A DNA stretch of 64,000 nt from Desmodesmus armatus (taxonomy: Eukaryota > Chlorophyta > Chlorophyceae > Sphaeropleales > Scenedesmaceae). The stretch's first letter is position 1. Every line of letters begins with the position of its first letter. The notes under the pieces are model-generated. The model worked only from the letters and a program-made list of their open reading frames with translations. It was not told the origin of the DNA and did no database searches. The stretch covers positions 1-64,000 of the forward strand of contig VIIQ02000208.1 in the NCBI GenBank assembly GCA_007449985.2, read 5' to 3'. Shown in pieces: positions 38,842-50,147 of this stretch. Made by a program: the position numbers and the translations under genes.

Positions 38842-40939
38842 GTCAGATGATTGGGAGGCAGGTAGCTTGGAGGCAGGCAGCTTGGAGGCAGGCAGCTTGC
38901 TGGATCTTCCCCAGGAATGCCTACTGGCAGTGCTGCAGTGCTGTGCTGACGACCACCGCAGCCTGTTCAGCGCTGCTCGGACCCACAGCATGCTGCACCA
39001 GGCAGCCGCGCATGTGGCAGTCAGCAGCATCAGGGTTGTGGTGCCGCAGCAGCAGCTGGCGGACAACATCGTGCAGTACCTGAGCACCCGTGGCCAGCAT
39101 GTCGGCAGCCTAGACCTCGAAGCGGCTAACTGGGAGGTCAGGCCCACCCTTCACCAGCTGCCCCACAAGATGCTGCATGAGCTCACCAGCCTGAAGTTCA
39201 ACAAGATGGCCTTGCAGCTGCAGCCAGGAGGTGGGTTCCAGGGTGTGCTGGGGGCGGGCATGCCGCTCCAGCAGCTCGAGCTTGAGTGCTGCTCACTGCA
39301 AGGTGGATCGGCCGATCTGGCATCAGCCCTGGCGCAGCTGCCCAAGCTGCAGCACCTGAAGTTCGTCCACAACATGCAGCCCTGGCTTCCACCACGGCAC
39401 CGCGAGCGCTTCAGCTTCTCTAGCAGCGCCCTGGAGGGGCTGCAACCTGCTGAGCTGACATACTTGGAGCTCCGAGTCGATAGGCTGAAGGAACCAGAGG
39501 CCATCCTATGCCGGCAGCAGCTGCAGCGTCTGACACGCCTGCAGAACTTGCAATTTGATAGCAACGCTGTGCCTGTGGTCCGAGCCAGCATGTTGTCAGG
39601 CATGTCGCAGCTGACATGCCTGAAGGCCAATTATGTGCAGCCCAGCTACCCCAATAATATGAAGACCATCTTCCAGGCAGAGGCCTTGGCAGGCATGACG
39701 CAACTGCAGCACCTTGAGGTAACAAGCTATCACAGGATAGTCACAGGGCAGATCAGGTTCATGCAAGATGGAACTGCGGAGCTGTTATCGCACCTTGGCT
39801 CTCTGCAACAGCTGACTTATCTGCACCTGGACTTGAGCCTGTATGCGCCTAGTGAGGCCTTCACTGCGCTCACAGCAAGCACAAAGCTGCAGCACCTCAA
39901 CATCCACAGCACGCGCCAGCTTGGAGGTTCTTGGAAGTACATTCTCCCAGCTGGCAGGCAGCTGCCGCACCTGACAGCTCTACAATTTCCACCGCTGGAA
40001 GACCCAGACGACCTCGAAGGCAGCACCCTTGTCAGCTGCTGCCCTGGGCTGCAATCCCTTAGCATGCCATGGAAGTGTAATGCAGAGCTACTGGCCTCGC
40101 TGGCAGGGCTCAGCAGCTTGCAGGAGCTGAGACTGGAGCCATCACGGAAAGGGGCACTGCCCGGGGGGTTGGAGACGGTACGCCGGCTAACTGGGCTGAA
40201 GCGGCTGCACCTGGGGAGCTTGACAAATCATGATGATGCGGAAGGGTTTCCGCTAAAGCTGACAGAGCTGCAGCAGCTGACATACCTGGAGTTCAATGAC
40301 AGACACGATCGCGTCGGCGCACCGCATTGGCAATGCTACCTCAAGCAGGCACCGTTGCCGTTGCCATATCAGAAGTTCATGTTGTGGTTCATCTGTGAGG
40401 TGAGCGTCATGGCGGTTGCATTGGTAGCTCAGGGGGCATGTCTGAGATTTCCCATGCTGTTGACCGCCCTCAGCTGGCGTACATGCAACCAAGCTTTGCT
40501 AGCCTGAGCTGGTATCTAGCTGATGCTATGTACTGCAAAGGTGCAGTACAGAAGCTGAGCTCAGCAATAGCCAGTGTCATGTGAGACATTGCACCCACAT
40601 AACCAGCGCTGGTAGAGGTCTTCCGCTTCCTTAGAGGGTTTTCCGCTCCCAACTGGGAGCTCCCGATTGATGATGGAAAACCCCGTGTTGAGCTTTGATG
40701 GTGCAATGGGATACCCCTATTCAACATGGGCTGCCAACACAAATAAGTATCTACTTGTAACAACCTCCCCCCAATAACTGCACCTGACCGGGTACAGTGC
40801 AGCCGCTGACTCCAACAACTGTTGACATGTTGTGCAGATTGCAGGCGATGAGCCTGTATGGCGCCAAGTATTGCAGTGCTCCCTGGACCACAACAACCTC
40901 GGACCGCCACATCAGGAGACTGAAGTGTCGGCAGAGTGA
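38842..40939 (+). CDS. F-box-like leucine-rich-repeat protein, copy 1
   Basis: Main exon 38842-40399 follows a 'ttgccccag' acceptor, so at least one short upstream exon with the start codon is missing. It ends at gtgagc. The last exon, 40838-40939 (102 bases), joins in phase and ends 'SAE' then stop; about 545 residues are readable. After three 15-base repeats (Glu-Ala-Gly-Ser-Leu) comes 'LLDLPQECLLAVLQCCADD' and 'RSLFSAARTH', which resembles an F-box. About twelve leucine-rich repeats follow, such as 'LQQLTYLHLDLSLYAP' and 'MTQLQHLEVTSYH'. F-box/LRR proteins usually select substrates for SCF ubiquitin ligases; that is inferred. The C-terminal exon ('GDEPVWRQVLQ') is shared with copy 2. No frame break was seen. 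Confidence 0.75.
40732..40786 (-). repeat. Dispersed repeat fragment D, in the last intron of LRR copy 1
   Basis: On minus it reads 'gttattggggggaggttgtt' then 'acaagtagatacttatt'. It matches fragments A and C best over the first 30 bases. With fragment C it brackets the main exon of LRR copy 1 in direct orientation. Confidence 0.55.
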
Positions 40940-41413
40940 AACTTGCATCAGCTTCACCATGCAGCAATGTGCAACCCATCAATAGTGGTTGATTGGTGCG
41001 TTGTTTGGGCTCACTTTGGTGTTGTTTGGGGTATTGGATGGGATTATTCAGCTTGGTCTGGCAGCAAATGGTTTTGAGCGTGGTGGCGGCTGCTGGGGGC
41101 CAGCCTGAATCCGGACGTCATTATGGTCACTCTGACAGCTGCTTGCAGCACAAGCGCACCGGTGCACACAAATGCACACTTGTGTGATGCAAGTCAACTG
41201 TGTGATGATTTGCCAACATAAGTGGCTTGGTATGTAGTATGCGATAGGGGTTCAAGGTTGAACCTTTTGAAGGCACTTGAAGTTCAAGGCCGCTCTGTGT
41301 GCTGTAGTTGTCGTTTTGCCAAAGCTGATATGAGCCAATTCAATGATCAATTGTGGAATGTTGTGTTACAGATGATTATAGCGAACAATCATCAGCTCCC
41401 GGCTCGCACTCAC

Positions 41414-42646
41414 CACTAGAGACAGGCAGCAACTGCCCACGGCGCAGAATGCCCCGCAGAGACTCACGCAGCTTAGCCAGCTTAGCAGCAGGCACCCGTA
41501 CATGAGGCACCGGCAGGGAGCACACCTCAAACCCCAGATACTTCACTAACGTACCCGGCTCCAGCATGCACTTGGCTGCACTGATGTACCAGCCAGCGCT
41601 GACTAGGTCAGCCAGCACGCGCTGACGCACCCCCACAGCATTTGACGGCTTGGCAGCAAAGAAGAAATCATCAATGTAGTCAGAACAGCGGATGCCAACA
41701 CCCCGCCACCGCTTCAGCAGTGCCCGGCCCAGCTTGCTGTATGCCCTGGGAGCAGTAGACAGACCAAAAGGCAGCACCTGCCACCTATACACCTGACCAG
41801 CCCACTCAAAGCACAGCAGCTTGCGCATCCAGGGCTTGACAGGCACCTGGTGATACCCAGCCTGCATATCTATGGTGAACAACATATCCCCCGGCTGCAC
41901 CAGCCCCAGGGCTACCTGGATGTGCTCCAACTTGAACTTCTGCACCGGCATACTAACATTCACCGGCCTCCCATTCCAGCACAGGCGTAACTTGCCACTA
42001 CCCTGCACGGCTACTGTAAGAGGGCAGATGCTGGCCACCTCACTAGGATCAGCACGCAGGTGGGTCACTACCTCCACCGCCCCACACTAACCAGGTCCCC
42101 CACCGCCCCCGTCACAAACTCGATGTGATCAGCGGTGTTAGGGTTGTTAGCCCTTATCACCCTAGGCACCTCACCCTTGATAAACTCTGAGTACCCATCC
42201 CGCACCCAGCGCTGCAGCTCCAGGTTGGAGCCCGCCAGCTCCTGCCAGAAGGCCTGATTCACAAAACCCTGGCCCGCCACAAAATCGACAGACGGCCTAG
42301 AGTACTCCTGTAGCAGCTGAGCATCAGGCAACTGCCGTGCTGCAAACAGATCCTCCCCCTTGTACTGCAGCACAGCAGCCAGTCCCGCCGGCGGCTCACA
42401 CTCCAACAGGAGTCCCAACAGACCAGCTGACCCCAGTGCTTCCCATTCCCCAGCATCTATGAGTGGCAGCAGCGCCTCTGCCTCACTCGCTGCCAAGCCC
42501 TCAGTACCGAGTGCTGCGCTGGGGAAGGGCAGGATCAGTGCTGCTGAAGCTGGGGTTGCCAGAGCCTGCGTTGCCGGCAGGATCTGCCGCACACGGCCTG
42601 CCACACCTACATGTGCAGGCAGCACAGATGACCTTTTGATTACAGA
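41414..42646 (-). pseudogene. DIRS-like reverse transcriptase (pol, N-terminal part)
   Basis: The exon begins after a 'tgctgcag' acceptor at 42646. The first 190 residues end in a typical DIRS lead-in ('QAFWQELAGSNLELQRWVRD' and an 'EFVTGAVGDLV' segment). Near 42079 the frame is one base short in a G run, then reverse transcriptase continues: 'SICPLTVAVQ', 'LRLCWNGRPVN', 'DMLFTIDMQAGYHQVPV', 'WQVLPFGLSTAPRAYSKL', and the active-site motif 'YIDDFFF'. DIRS enzymes usually have Y-L/I-DD here. The exon stops at a donor (gtgagt) after 41414 and no continuation was found. The protein would copy the element's RNA; as it stands it is broken. Confidence 0.7.
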
Positions 42647-43148
42647 CTGCAGCAAGTGTTGCTGACGATCAACTGGTGTGAGTGTAGTAGTCTGAACTGC
42701 CCTGACTGCCTTGCCCTGCCCATCGCTGTGACAGTAGCTGCAACTGCTGTGGATTTACAGACTACTGGCAATTTACAACTGATATGAATTGAGCAAGCAC
42801 ATGTACGCTGTGTAGGGTGGGAGAGGCTGCCGACAGCTTGCAGTTTGGTAAAGGGCAAACGAGGCCATCAGCAGAAGCTGCCCAACATCCAATAACCCTA
42901 TTTGACACAGGAGGGCTCAGCCCGAAGAATCAGCGATATGCATGATACTGCTGCTCAACCATGGCCATTCCTTCAAAACCAGTCCAATCCCTCTATGTAG
43001 CAGTGCCCTTGGGAGGCACCCAAGCCGATTTCAAGCAACGTGCCCTGGGGTTACACGGGGACTCACAAGCGGCCCAACCAGCGGCACCACAGGCCCCTGC
43101 ACACAGAGGGGATTCCTGTATTTTGTGCCGCAACAGCGTGCCTACACT

Positions 43149-43393
43149 TCAGGCACGCTGCACCTGGCCACAGACGCTGCACACCTCAAACCAGCCTAAG
43201 GAGTGGCAGTCAGAGTCCCTTTCCCTGACCCAGGCATGACCCAGCTGGGCACAAGCCTCGGACAGCTCAGCCAGTGCACACTTCAGCTGCTGCCGCCACA
43301 CACCCAGCCAGTAATTCTGCTCCCGCAGCAGTTCCATTGTGGTCTGTATGCGTGTCCTAGACACCGCCGCATCTGCACACCACAGAATAGGAA
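43149..43393 (-). CDS. Possible small exon within the DIRS-like element
   Basis: After a 'tgtgcag' acceptor a minus-strand frame encodes about 80 residues with 'TTMELLREQNYWLGVWRQQL' and a C-terminal 'CSVCGQ' and stop. Composition is protein-like with a helical, Leu/Gln-rich character. It lies between gag and pol on the same strand. I do not recognise it; it may be a small accessory frame or an exon of pol. Confidence 0.35.
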
Positions 43394-44323
43394 AAACAGC
43401 ACAAGCATCAATACATGCCAAGCACCACAGCCGCGGTGACACTAGCTGCAGGCTACTCAACGACTAGTTGAGCCGAGCGCCCTGGGGCCAGAAGGGGTAA
43501 GGGTTGCTGGGGTTCACGGCAGCAGTGCAGGTGCCTGCCATGTGGCCAGAGGCACCACAGCGCCAGCAGTGGCGAGGGGGGCCAGGGGCGCGCTGAGTGG
43601 GGCGCTGCTGCAGGTGGGTAAGGGGTGGCTGCTGCTGCATGTGGGGAAGGTATGGCTACTGCTGCTGCTGCAGCTGCTGCTGGACAGACTGCAGCTGCTG
43701 CATGGTGAAGCTTCCAGCCGGGGCAGCCAAGACCAAGCTCTTCTGTGTCGCTGTAGTTGCCACGCGGCCAGCCAGCACCGAGACATAGGACTGGGGCTCA
43801 TCAGACACCATGTCGTACGCTGTGCCCATGAGCACCAGCGCAGAGCCCTCCTGACATGGCATGTGGCGCAGGGCCTCCACCACCTCTAGTGCCCGCATGA
43901 AGTTGCGTGAGCGAGACATCATCTCCTCATCTGCGTGCAGGGCAGTGCATCACATGCACAAAAGTCAGCAGCCCTTCGGGCGCTCGCAGATCAGGGCACG
44001 GTACATGCATTCCCCCACGGTGTTTTCTCCAGCAGGCACACAGCCCGGACTGCTCTAGGCCACACAGTGACACATGACCTTATCCGACCTCATGAACAGT
44101 AGCGCACGATTGCATGCAAGAGTGGGCAGGGGGGAAGGGTGTGTAGCAGCCGCTGCTGTGTCCCAGCGGCCATGCCAGCCAGCTCTACGCTCCCCCTGTC
44201 TGGCCCGTGTCCTATGACCACGGCGCCCAGCACAGAGTAGCCACACAAGGGCCGTACAGGCACTATGCATATTGCGTGCAGGGCATGGTGCAAGATGCGG
44301 ATGCTGTTGTGTGAGAGAGCTAG

Positions 44324-44643
44324 TGTTATGAGTAAGCTCGATACTTTATCTTTTGGTTGTCAACGGCCTGTCACAACCGTAATCCGGTTGGTCGGTCGAA
44401 GGCCAGTCGACCTTTCGGCATCAAGCACGAGCCCTGCGCTCATGCTCGACACTTCCAATTCCTTCTGGTTATCTTTCCTACATCATTTCCAGTTGTATCT
44501 GTTATCTTGTTCGGTCATTGGTAACCTCGTCGTTCACAGGATTCCCTGAGTCCGAGCCCAGACTCTCTTTATGGCATCCAAAGTCATAGGAAAGTCTAGT
44601 CTTGGCATGCACGCACTGACAGAGCGTTCCACAGCTCTCAACA
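44324..44643 (+). repeat. 5' LTR (320 bp)
   Basis: It runs from 'tgttatgagtaagctcg' to 'cagctctcaaca' and would carry the promoter and the polyadenylation signals of the element. Base-by-base reading against the 3' LTR shows no difference. Confidence 0.95.
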
Positions 44644-44645
44644 AG

Positions 44646-44656
44646 TGGTAGCGGAG
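44646..44656 (+). promoter_or_regulatory. Primer-binding site
   Basis: 'tggtagcggag' starts two bases after the 5' LTR. It differs by one base from the complement of the common eukaryotic initiator tRNA-Met 3' end (tggtagcagag), which primes many Ty3-type elements. The primer is inferred. Confidence 0.65.
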
Positions 44657-44800
44657 ACCTCGGTCTTCGTTGCCCAATTTAGCCCATCAGCTTCCCATTC
44701 TTCCTCAGGTTCCCCCCTCCCCGGTGACCCGACTTGGCAGGCCAGCCAGTCTCGCCTCCGGCAGTCGTGCGCTGGCGAATGGGCTTACAGCCCTGACGCC

Positions 44801-47800
44801 ATGTCCTTTGGTGACTTTCAGCGGCGTCCCGAAGTCGCGGGAGACAACTATTGGATCTGTGCCCCTTTCCGCTCAGCAGGCAGCCTCCTCAAGCATTACC
44901 TCACACAGCGCCAGCAGCACAACAGCAGACTCGACGATACTTTCCCACTGATGGAGTCCGTCTTCCTGGTGCCGAAACTCACCAAGAAGCCATGGTGGCC
45001 CCTCACCCACAGCTTTCAGATCATCCATGAGTACCCTGCTGGTACTCCCGGCTTGTTTCAGGCGCCCCAGCCTGACGGCAGTTGGCAGGACATGGGCCCA
45101 CTCAGGTGGCCTGTGGTGGTGCTGCGGGATTCCCCTCTCCGCCTCAGGTCAGCTTCCGCTGGGCGCGGCTATGGCCCTGCCTTTCAGCCCCTTCAGGTTC
45201 CCATCACAGCCACCTCCACCCAGGGTCTCTACTACGAGCGCATTGGGAGGCCCACTGCGTCTCAGGTTGCGCCCTCACCAGCACAGCCCTCGCCTGGGTT
45301 GGACCCCATCGCCAGCACTGTTATCCGGCTCCGTGTTTCTGTTCGTGGACAGCATTTGGTTGCATTGCTGGATTCTGGTGCTACTGACAACTACGTTGAC
45401 ACCAGGTGGGCTACGGAGTTGTCACTTCCTGCTACATCTGTTCCAGGCAAGTCTGTCAAGCTTGCCAATGGCATGTTGCAGGATGCATCCCAGCAAATTG
45501 CTGCATTACCTTTTAGGATTGGCTCTTTCAAGGATTCCCAGCCCTTTACTGTCACTGACCTGGCAGTTGATGACATTGTTCTTGGGAAGCCTTGGTTGAC
45601 TTTTCACAATCCTTGCATTGATTGGCAAAGTAATCTTGTTGTTCTCACATCTAAGGGTGTTCAGCATACCCTGCCAACTGTTGTTGCTGACCCCGAGGAT
45701 GTTAGCTTGATCTCGGCTATGGCAGCAGTCAAGTCTGTTGAGCGTGGTGCATCTGCATTTTTGGCGGTTCTTACTGAGGTGCAGTCAGGTCCTCATGCTC
45801 CTGAACCTGACCCCTTTGCCTCAGCTGTTGCTGACATGCCTCTGCCTGCCTGCCACGGCAGTTCGGCCACTCAAGTGCGCCATGTGCTGTTGAAGCACAA
45901 GGGTGTGTTCAGCAAGGTCACAGGTCTGCCACCCCTGCGTGGGGTTGAGCATGACATTTTACTGCAGCCAGGGGCCAAGCCTCCGTTTGGTCCCATCTAC
46001 CAGCTGAGCCCTTTTGAGCTGGAGGAGTGCAAGCGTCAGCTAACTGAGCTGATTGAGAAGGATTTCATTCAGCCCACCAAGTCACCTTATGGTGCACCCA
46101 TCCTTTTTGTGCGCAAGAAGAATGGGAAGCTGCGCATGTGTGTTGACTACAGGGCACTCAACAAGCTCACTGTTAAGAATCGGTACCCTTTGCCTCGTAT
46201 TGATGAGTTGCTTGACAGGTTGCATAATGCCACTGTGTTTTCCAAGCTTGACTTGGACAGTGCGTACCACCAAGTCAGAATTGAGGAACAAGACATTCCC
46301 AAAACTGCATTCAGGACCCGTTACGGTCATTATGAGTGGAAGGTGTTGCCTTTTGGTCTCACCAATGCACCTGCCACTTTCCAAGGTCTCATGCATCATG
46401 TATTGCATGCGTATCTGGACCGTTTTGTCATTGTGTATCTAGATGACATCTTGGTTTACTCTGCTACTGAGGCTGAGCATGCCCAGCATCTGGATTTGGT
46501 GTTGCAAGCATTGGAGGAAAATCAGCTACATGCTGGCCTCACAAAGTGTGCTTTTGGTCTGAATACTGTGGAGTTCTTGGGCCATGTGGTGTCCCCAGAT
46601 GGCATCCGTCCTGATCCGGCCAAGATCTCTGCCGTTCAGGATTGGCCTGCTCCCAGTAATATGCATCAAGTGCGGCAGTTTTTGGGGCTCACCTCCTACT
46701 ATCGGAAGTTCATTCGGCATTACAGCAGCATGGCTCTGCCTTTGACAGAGCTCACTCGAGAGCACTCCCCCTGGCGTTGGCGCCCAGCGGTGGAGCAGCA
46801 GGCTTTTGAGGCCTTGAAGCAAGCCGTCTCCACAGCCCCTGCTCTCGCGATGCCAGACCCCAGCCGCCCTTATCAGGTGTTCACTGATGCATCAGGTTTT
46901 GCTTTGGGTGCTGTTTTACTGCAGGATCATGGTCACGGTCTGCAGCCAGTTGCTTACATCAGCAAGAAGCTGTCTGATACTGAGAAGCGGTACCCTACTG
47001 GCGACCGTGAAATGTTGGGTATTGTGCATGCATTGCAGCAGTGGCGCTGCTACCTTGAGGGTGCTGAGTTCACTGTGAACTCTGATCACCTGAATCATAC
47101 ATGGTTTGCAGCCAAGAAGGCTCAAAACATGTCACGTCGTCAAGCGAAGTGGACTGAGTGGCTTGAGTCTTACTACGGTGGTGTTGATATTCAGTGGAAG
47201 GAAGGCAAGGCCAACCCTGCTGACCCCTTGTCACGTCGGCCTGACCTTGCAACCATGTCCACTGTACATGATGCTTCCTTTGTGGATAAGTTGCGTGTTG
47301 CATATGAGCAGGATCCCTACTACTTGCATGCTCCTAAGTACCTGAAGTGCCAACACGGCATTTGGTACATGCATGATCGCATTGCTATCCCCGCCTGCAA
47401 GCCCCTCAAGCTACAGGTGTTGCGAGAGTGTCATGACTGTCCAAGCGCTGGCCACTTGGGTGTTGCTAAAACCCTGCAGCGCGTTGCTGAGCGCTTCTGG
47501 TGGCCACACCTGGCTAGGACAGTCCGCAATTATGTTGTGTCTTGTCCATCCTGTCAGCTGAACAAGCCCAGCACACAAGCACCAGCTGGCTTGTTACACC
47601 CTTTGCCCATTCCCACCCATAAGTTTGAGTGCATTTCCTTGGACCTTATCACCGACCTTCCACCAACTAAGCATGGTCATGATGCTGTGCTTACCATTGT
47701 GGACCGTCTCACTAAGTTTGTGCGGTTCATTCCCACAACCAAGGGTGCAGGTGCTGACCCCATTGCATCGCTTGTGCGCAAAGAGTGGTTTAGGACCTTT

Positions 47801-47890
47801 GGATTGCCAAGAAGCATTGTTTCCGATCGCGACAGGCGCTTCTTGAGCAAGTTCTGGCGTGCATTGTTTTTGCATTGGGCACTGACTTGA
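44801..47890 (+). CDS. Chromovirus polyprotein, first frame (protease to integrase core)
   Basis: The first ATG is at 44801; the frame is open back to the LTR, so translation could start earlier. About 150 N-terminal residues ('[20 protein letters not shown]') resemble no gag I know. Protease active site '[12 protein letters not shown]' is near residue 191. Reverse transcriptase follows with '[15 protein letters not shown]', '[13 protein letters not shown]' and 'YLDDILVYS' at about 546. RNase H has '[15 protein letters not shown]' near 696. The integrase HHCC region ('[10 protein letters not shown]', 'SCPSCQLNK') lies at about 880-925, and the core has 'LDLITDLPP' and '[11 protein letters not shown]'. 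The frame ends early, at a one-base deficit in a T5 run (47867-47871). The enzyme set copies and inserts the element. Confidence 0.9.
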   Translation: MSFGDFQRRPEVAGDNYWICAPFRSAGSLLKHYLTQRQQHNSRLDDTFPLMESVFLVPKLTKKPWWPLTHSFQIIHEYPAGTPGLFQAPQPDGSWQDMGPLRWPVVVLRDSPLRLRSASAGRGYGPAFQPLQVPITATSTQGLYYERIGRPTASQVAPSPAQPSPGLDPIASTVIRLRVSVRGQHLVALLDSGATDNYVDTRWATELSLPATSVPGKSVKLANGMLQDASQQIAALPFRIGSFKDSQPFTVTDLAVDDIVLGKPWLTFHNPCIDWQSNLVVLTSKGVQHTLPTVVADPEDVSLISAMAAVKSVERGASAFLAVLTEVQSGPHAPEPDPFASAVADMPLPACHGSSATQVRHVLLKHKGVFSKVTGLPPLRGVEHDILLQPGAKPPFGPIYQLSPFELEECKRQLTELIEKDFIQPTKSPYGAPILFVRKKNGKLRMCVDYRALNKLTVKNRYPLPRIDELLDRLHNATVFSKLDLDSAYHQVRIEEQDIPKTAFRTRYGHYEWKVLPFGLTNAPATFQGLMHHVLHAYLDRFVIVYLDDILVYSATEAEHAQHLDLVLQALEENQLHAGLTKCAFGLNTVEFLGHVVSPDGIRPDPAKISAVQDWPAPSNMHQVRQFLGLTSYYRKFIRHYSSMALPLTELTREHSPWRWRPAVEQQAFEALKQAVSTAPALAMPDPSRPYQVFTDASGFALGAVLLQDHGHGLQPVAYISKKLSDTEKRYPTGDREMLGIVHALQQWRCYLEGAEFTVNSDHLNHTWFAAKKAQNMSRRQAKWTEWLESYYGGVDIQWKEGKANPADPLSRRPDLATMSTVHDASFVDKLRVAYEQDPYYLHAPKYLKCQHGIWYMHDRIAIPACKPLKLQVLRECHDCPSAGHLGVAKTLQRVAERFWWPHLARTVRNYVVSCPSCQLNKPSTQAPAGLLHPLPIPTHKFECISLDLITDLPPTKHGHDAVLTIVDRLTKFVRFIPTTKGAGADPIASLVRKEWFRTFGLPRSIVSDRDRRFLSKFWRALFLHWALT

Positions 47891-48741
47891 AGTTTTCTAC
47901 TGCTTTTCATCCCCAGACTGACGGCCAGTCTGAGCGTGCTAATCGCACTTTGGAGGAGTACTTGCGGCATTTTGTTTCTCCCCGGCAGGATGATTGGGAT
48001 GATTGGCTGGACTTGGCTGAGTACGCCATCAATGACTCTGTCAACCCAGCCACAGGTTACTCTCCATTTTTCTTGTGTTTTGGCCAGAGCCCTTTGTCTG
48101 TGTTGGATGTTGCATTAGGCCCTGTCTTGGTGCCAGCAGCCCAAGTGACTGCTGATGACATGCATTCTGTCTTACAGCATGCCAAGACCAACTTGCATGC
48201 CGCCCAGCAGCGTATGATGGCACAGCAAAATGCGCATCGTCGTGACGTTACTTTTTCTGTAGGTGACCTTGTGCGCTTGTCGGCAGCCAACCTTGCCTTG
48301 CCCAGCACCATGAGCAAGAAGCTTGCTGCTAAGTATCTGGGACCCTTCCCAGTACAACAGGTCATCAGCCCTGTCGCATACAGGCTGAAGCTGCCTCCTA
48401 CTCTCAAGGTACACCCTGTGTTCCATGTCAGTCTTTTGCAACCCTGGCACACACAACCAGAGTTGCCACACCCTGCTGTCATGTCTCGTCCTCCTCCTGT
48501 TGATGTTGAAGAGGACCGCTTCTATGTTGAGAAGCTTTTGGATAAGCGGCAGTGCAAGCGTGGTCGTGGTGTGAGCATTGAGTACCTTGTGCGGTGGCGT
48601 GGCTATGGCCCTGAGGATGACATGTGGATAAATATGAAGCAGATTGATGATGATGTTGTTGAGGATTATGAAGCCACCCACCATGCTGCATTGCCTGTTG
48701 CTACTCGCAGCACGCGCCGTAGCCCTCGCAGGCGCCAATGA
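47875..48741 (+). CDS. Chromovirus polyprotein, second frame (integrase end and chromodomain)
   Basis: It continues the integrase core in the other frame ('[18 protein letters not shown]' with the catalytic Glu in '[11 protein letters not shown]'), then a GPF/Y-like C-terminal region ('KYLGPFPV', '[12 protein letters not shown]'). A chromodomain follows at about residues 215-265 ('[17 protein letters not shown]'), which in chromoviruses guides insertion toward methylated histone tails. No ATG starts this frame near its 5' end, so it is not a separate gene. Either ribosomes shift back one base at the T run or the copy (or the sequence) has lost a T. Confidence 0.9.
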   Translation: MGTDLKFSTAFHPQTDGQSERANRTLEEYLRHFVSPRQDDWDDWLDLAEYAINDSVNPATGYSPFFLCFGQSPLSVLDVALGPVLVPAAQVTADDMHSVLQHAKTNLHAAQQRMMAQQNAHRRDVTFSVGDLVRLSAANLALPSTMSKKLAAKYLGPFPVQQVISPVAYRLKLPPTLKVHPVFHVSLLQPWHTQPELPHPAVMSRPPPVDVEEDRFYVEKLLDKRQCKRGRGVSIEYLVRWRGYGPEDDMWINMKQIDDDVVEDYEATHHAALPVATRSTRRSPRRRQ

Positions 48742-48754
48742 GGACATTGGCGTT

Positions 48755-48770
48755 GAAAAGGGGGGGCGTG
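48755..48770 (+). promoter_or_regulatory. Polypurine tract
   Basis: A purine-rich stretch 'gaaaaggggggg' followed by 'cgtga' lies directly before the 3' LTR and would prime plus-strand DNA synthesis. Confidence 0.8.
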
Positions 48771-48771
48771 A

Positions 48772-49091
48772 TGTTATGAGTAAGCTCGATACTTTATCTT
48801 TTGGTTGTCAACGGCCTGTCACAACCGTAATCCGGTTGGTCGGTCGAAGGCCAGTCGACCTTTCGGCATCAAGCACGAGCCCTGCGCTCATGCTCGACAC
48901 TTCCAATTCCTTCTGGTTATCTTTCCTACATCATTTCCAGTTGTATCTGTTATCTTGTTCGGTCATTGGTAACCTCGTCGTTCACAGGATTCCCTGAGTC
49001 CGAGCCCAGACTCTCTTTATGGCATCCAAAGTCATAGGAAAGTCTAGTCTTGGCATGCACGCACTGACAGAGCGTTCCACAGCTCTCAACA
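48772..49091 (+). repeat. 3' LTR (320 bp)
   Basis: Same length and apparently same sequence as the 5' LTR, followed by the 'gctag' target-site duplication at 49092-49096. Confidence 0.95.
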
Positions 49092-50147
49092 GCTAGTGGG
49101 AGCCGCCCCTACCCACTTCTGTGCCCGTAGGCCACAGCTGGTGGCGTAGCTGGCACAGCAAGTGTCCAAACCCCCGTCTGGCGCGGTGTCCAACGACCCC
49201 CGCCCAGCCCAGAGTGACCACCCTTGCAGACTCCGATAATGCTGTACTAATAAGGCTGCAACAGTAGATGCTAGACTGAGGCTAGAGAGAAGCAGGAAGC
49301 TGTAAGCAAGCAGAAAGCTGTTTCAAATCGTCCCTCATGCAGACAAACCCAAACCCATCCTATCCAAGCCCCAGGGGGTACTCACCAGTCTCAGACTCCA
49401 GCATGTGCTGGGACAGGCTTGCCACTGCCTTGCCCACCTCCTGTGCTGCTGTCGAGGTCACAGCTGCGGGCACGGAAGGGGCCACCACGTTCTGGACCGC
49501 CTGGGCATTCAGGCGGGCGTTGATGCTGCAAAGCTCCTCGAACATCATCATGGACAGGGAGTTGTCGCCTGCTGCGGGAGCCGCGGCAGCAGCAGCAGCA
49601 GCCGGCTGCGGGGGGCCGAAGGCAGCCTGCGGGGCCATAGCCTGAGCAAAGAACTCGGCAGAGTCAATGGGAGCGGCAGCCAGGGCCAGGGCCTCCCTGG
49701 AGAAGTCCCGGGCGCCCTGCTGCTGCTGCCTGTTGGCTGCGCGAGGGCGCTTGGGCCCGGGAGTGGGCGTAGGAGCCTCCACGGAAGTCAAAGTCCTAGT
49801 TGCTGCCCTACGGCGGGAGGAGGACCTGGTGTCCATGGCTAGAGACGAGCAAGAAGGGGAACGAACGCAAAGCTGTTTGCTACGCAAAGCGCAAGGCTTA
49901 ATAAACGCACAAATATGCCCAAGATGAACGCAACAAAGTTCACTAGCCAGCAGCTGCCCAGTAGGGGCAGCTGGCGGACAGGGTCACACTGGTCAACAGT
50001 GTGACCATTGACCGTTGACCATAAAGGCAAAACGACAACGGCACTTTACCTACAGCCTTGCGGCTTAGGGCAAAGTTATGCTTTACCCTGCAACAATGGA
50101 AGTCATAGTACAGACAGCACGGCACAACCACCATAAAAGAGGCCATC

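Larger units (their letters stand above)
44324..49091 (+). mobile_element. Ty3-type chromovirus LTR retrotransposon, full length, young
   Basis: The element is 4768 bp. Two 320-bp LTRs (44324-44643 and 48772-49091) start TG, end CA and appear identical. Five-base duplications 'gctag' flank it at 44319-44323 and 49092-49096. A primer-binding site follows the 5' LTR and a polypurine tract precedes the 3' LTR. Domain order is protease, reverse transcriptase, RNase H, integrase, chromodomain, which is Ty3-type chromovirus order. There is no recognisable gag with a CCHC knuckle. It sits in the gag intron of the DIRS-like element, in the opposite orientation. Confidence 0.95.
41414..49836 (-). mobile_element. 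DIRS-like retroelement remnant, split by a Ty3-type insertion
   Basis: Minus-strand gag exons (49836-49386 and 43930-43464) and a pol exon (42646-41414) make one degraded element. The reverse transcriptase matches the DIRS style rather than the LTR style, and spliceosomal introns are present as in algal DIRS/PAT elements. No RNase H, methyltransferase-like domain, tyrosine recombinase or terminal repeat could be found before LRR copy 1 begins, so the 3' half is missing. The chromovirus at 44324-49091 lies in the gag intron and is younger than the host element. Confidence 0.65.
43464..49836 (-). pseudogene. Gag-like protein of the DIRS-like element, spliced, with CCHC knuckle
   Basis: Exon 1 (49836-49386) starts at an ATG and encodes a Ser/Arg-rich start with 'GPKRPRAANR', an Ala-rich region and a helical segment ending 'QHMLESET'. 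The donor gtgagt and the acceptor 'gcacgcag' before 43930 join in phase (G plus AT gives Asp-Glu-Glu). Exon 2 continues 'MMSRSRNFMRALEVVEAL', then a Gln tract and a zinc knuckle C-x2-C-x4-H-x4-C ('CWRCGASGHMAGTC'), and stops at 43464. A single in-frame TAG at 43658-43656 lies inside the CAG tract and looks like a CAG to TAG mutation. The intron was about 0.7 kb before the 4.8-kb insertion. The protein would package the element's RNA. Confidence 0.65.

Noticed and set aside
43656..43658. TAG read as Gln (altered genetic code)
   Set aside because: Other genes in the window end normally at TAG or have none in frame; one mutation explains it.
47875..48741. Integrase C-terminal frame as a separate gene
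   Set aside because: No ATG near its start and the integrase core is split across the boundary, so it is the continuation of the polyprotein.
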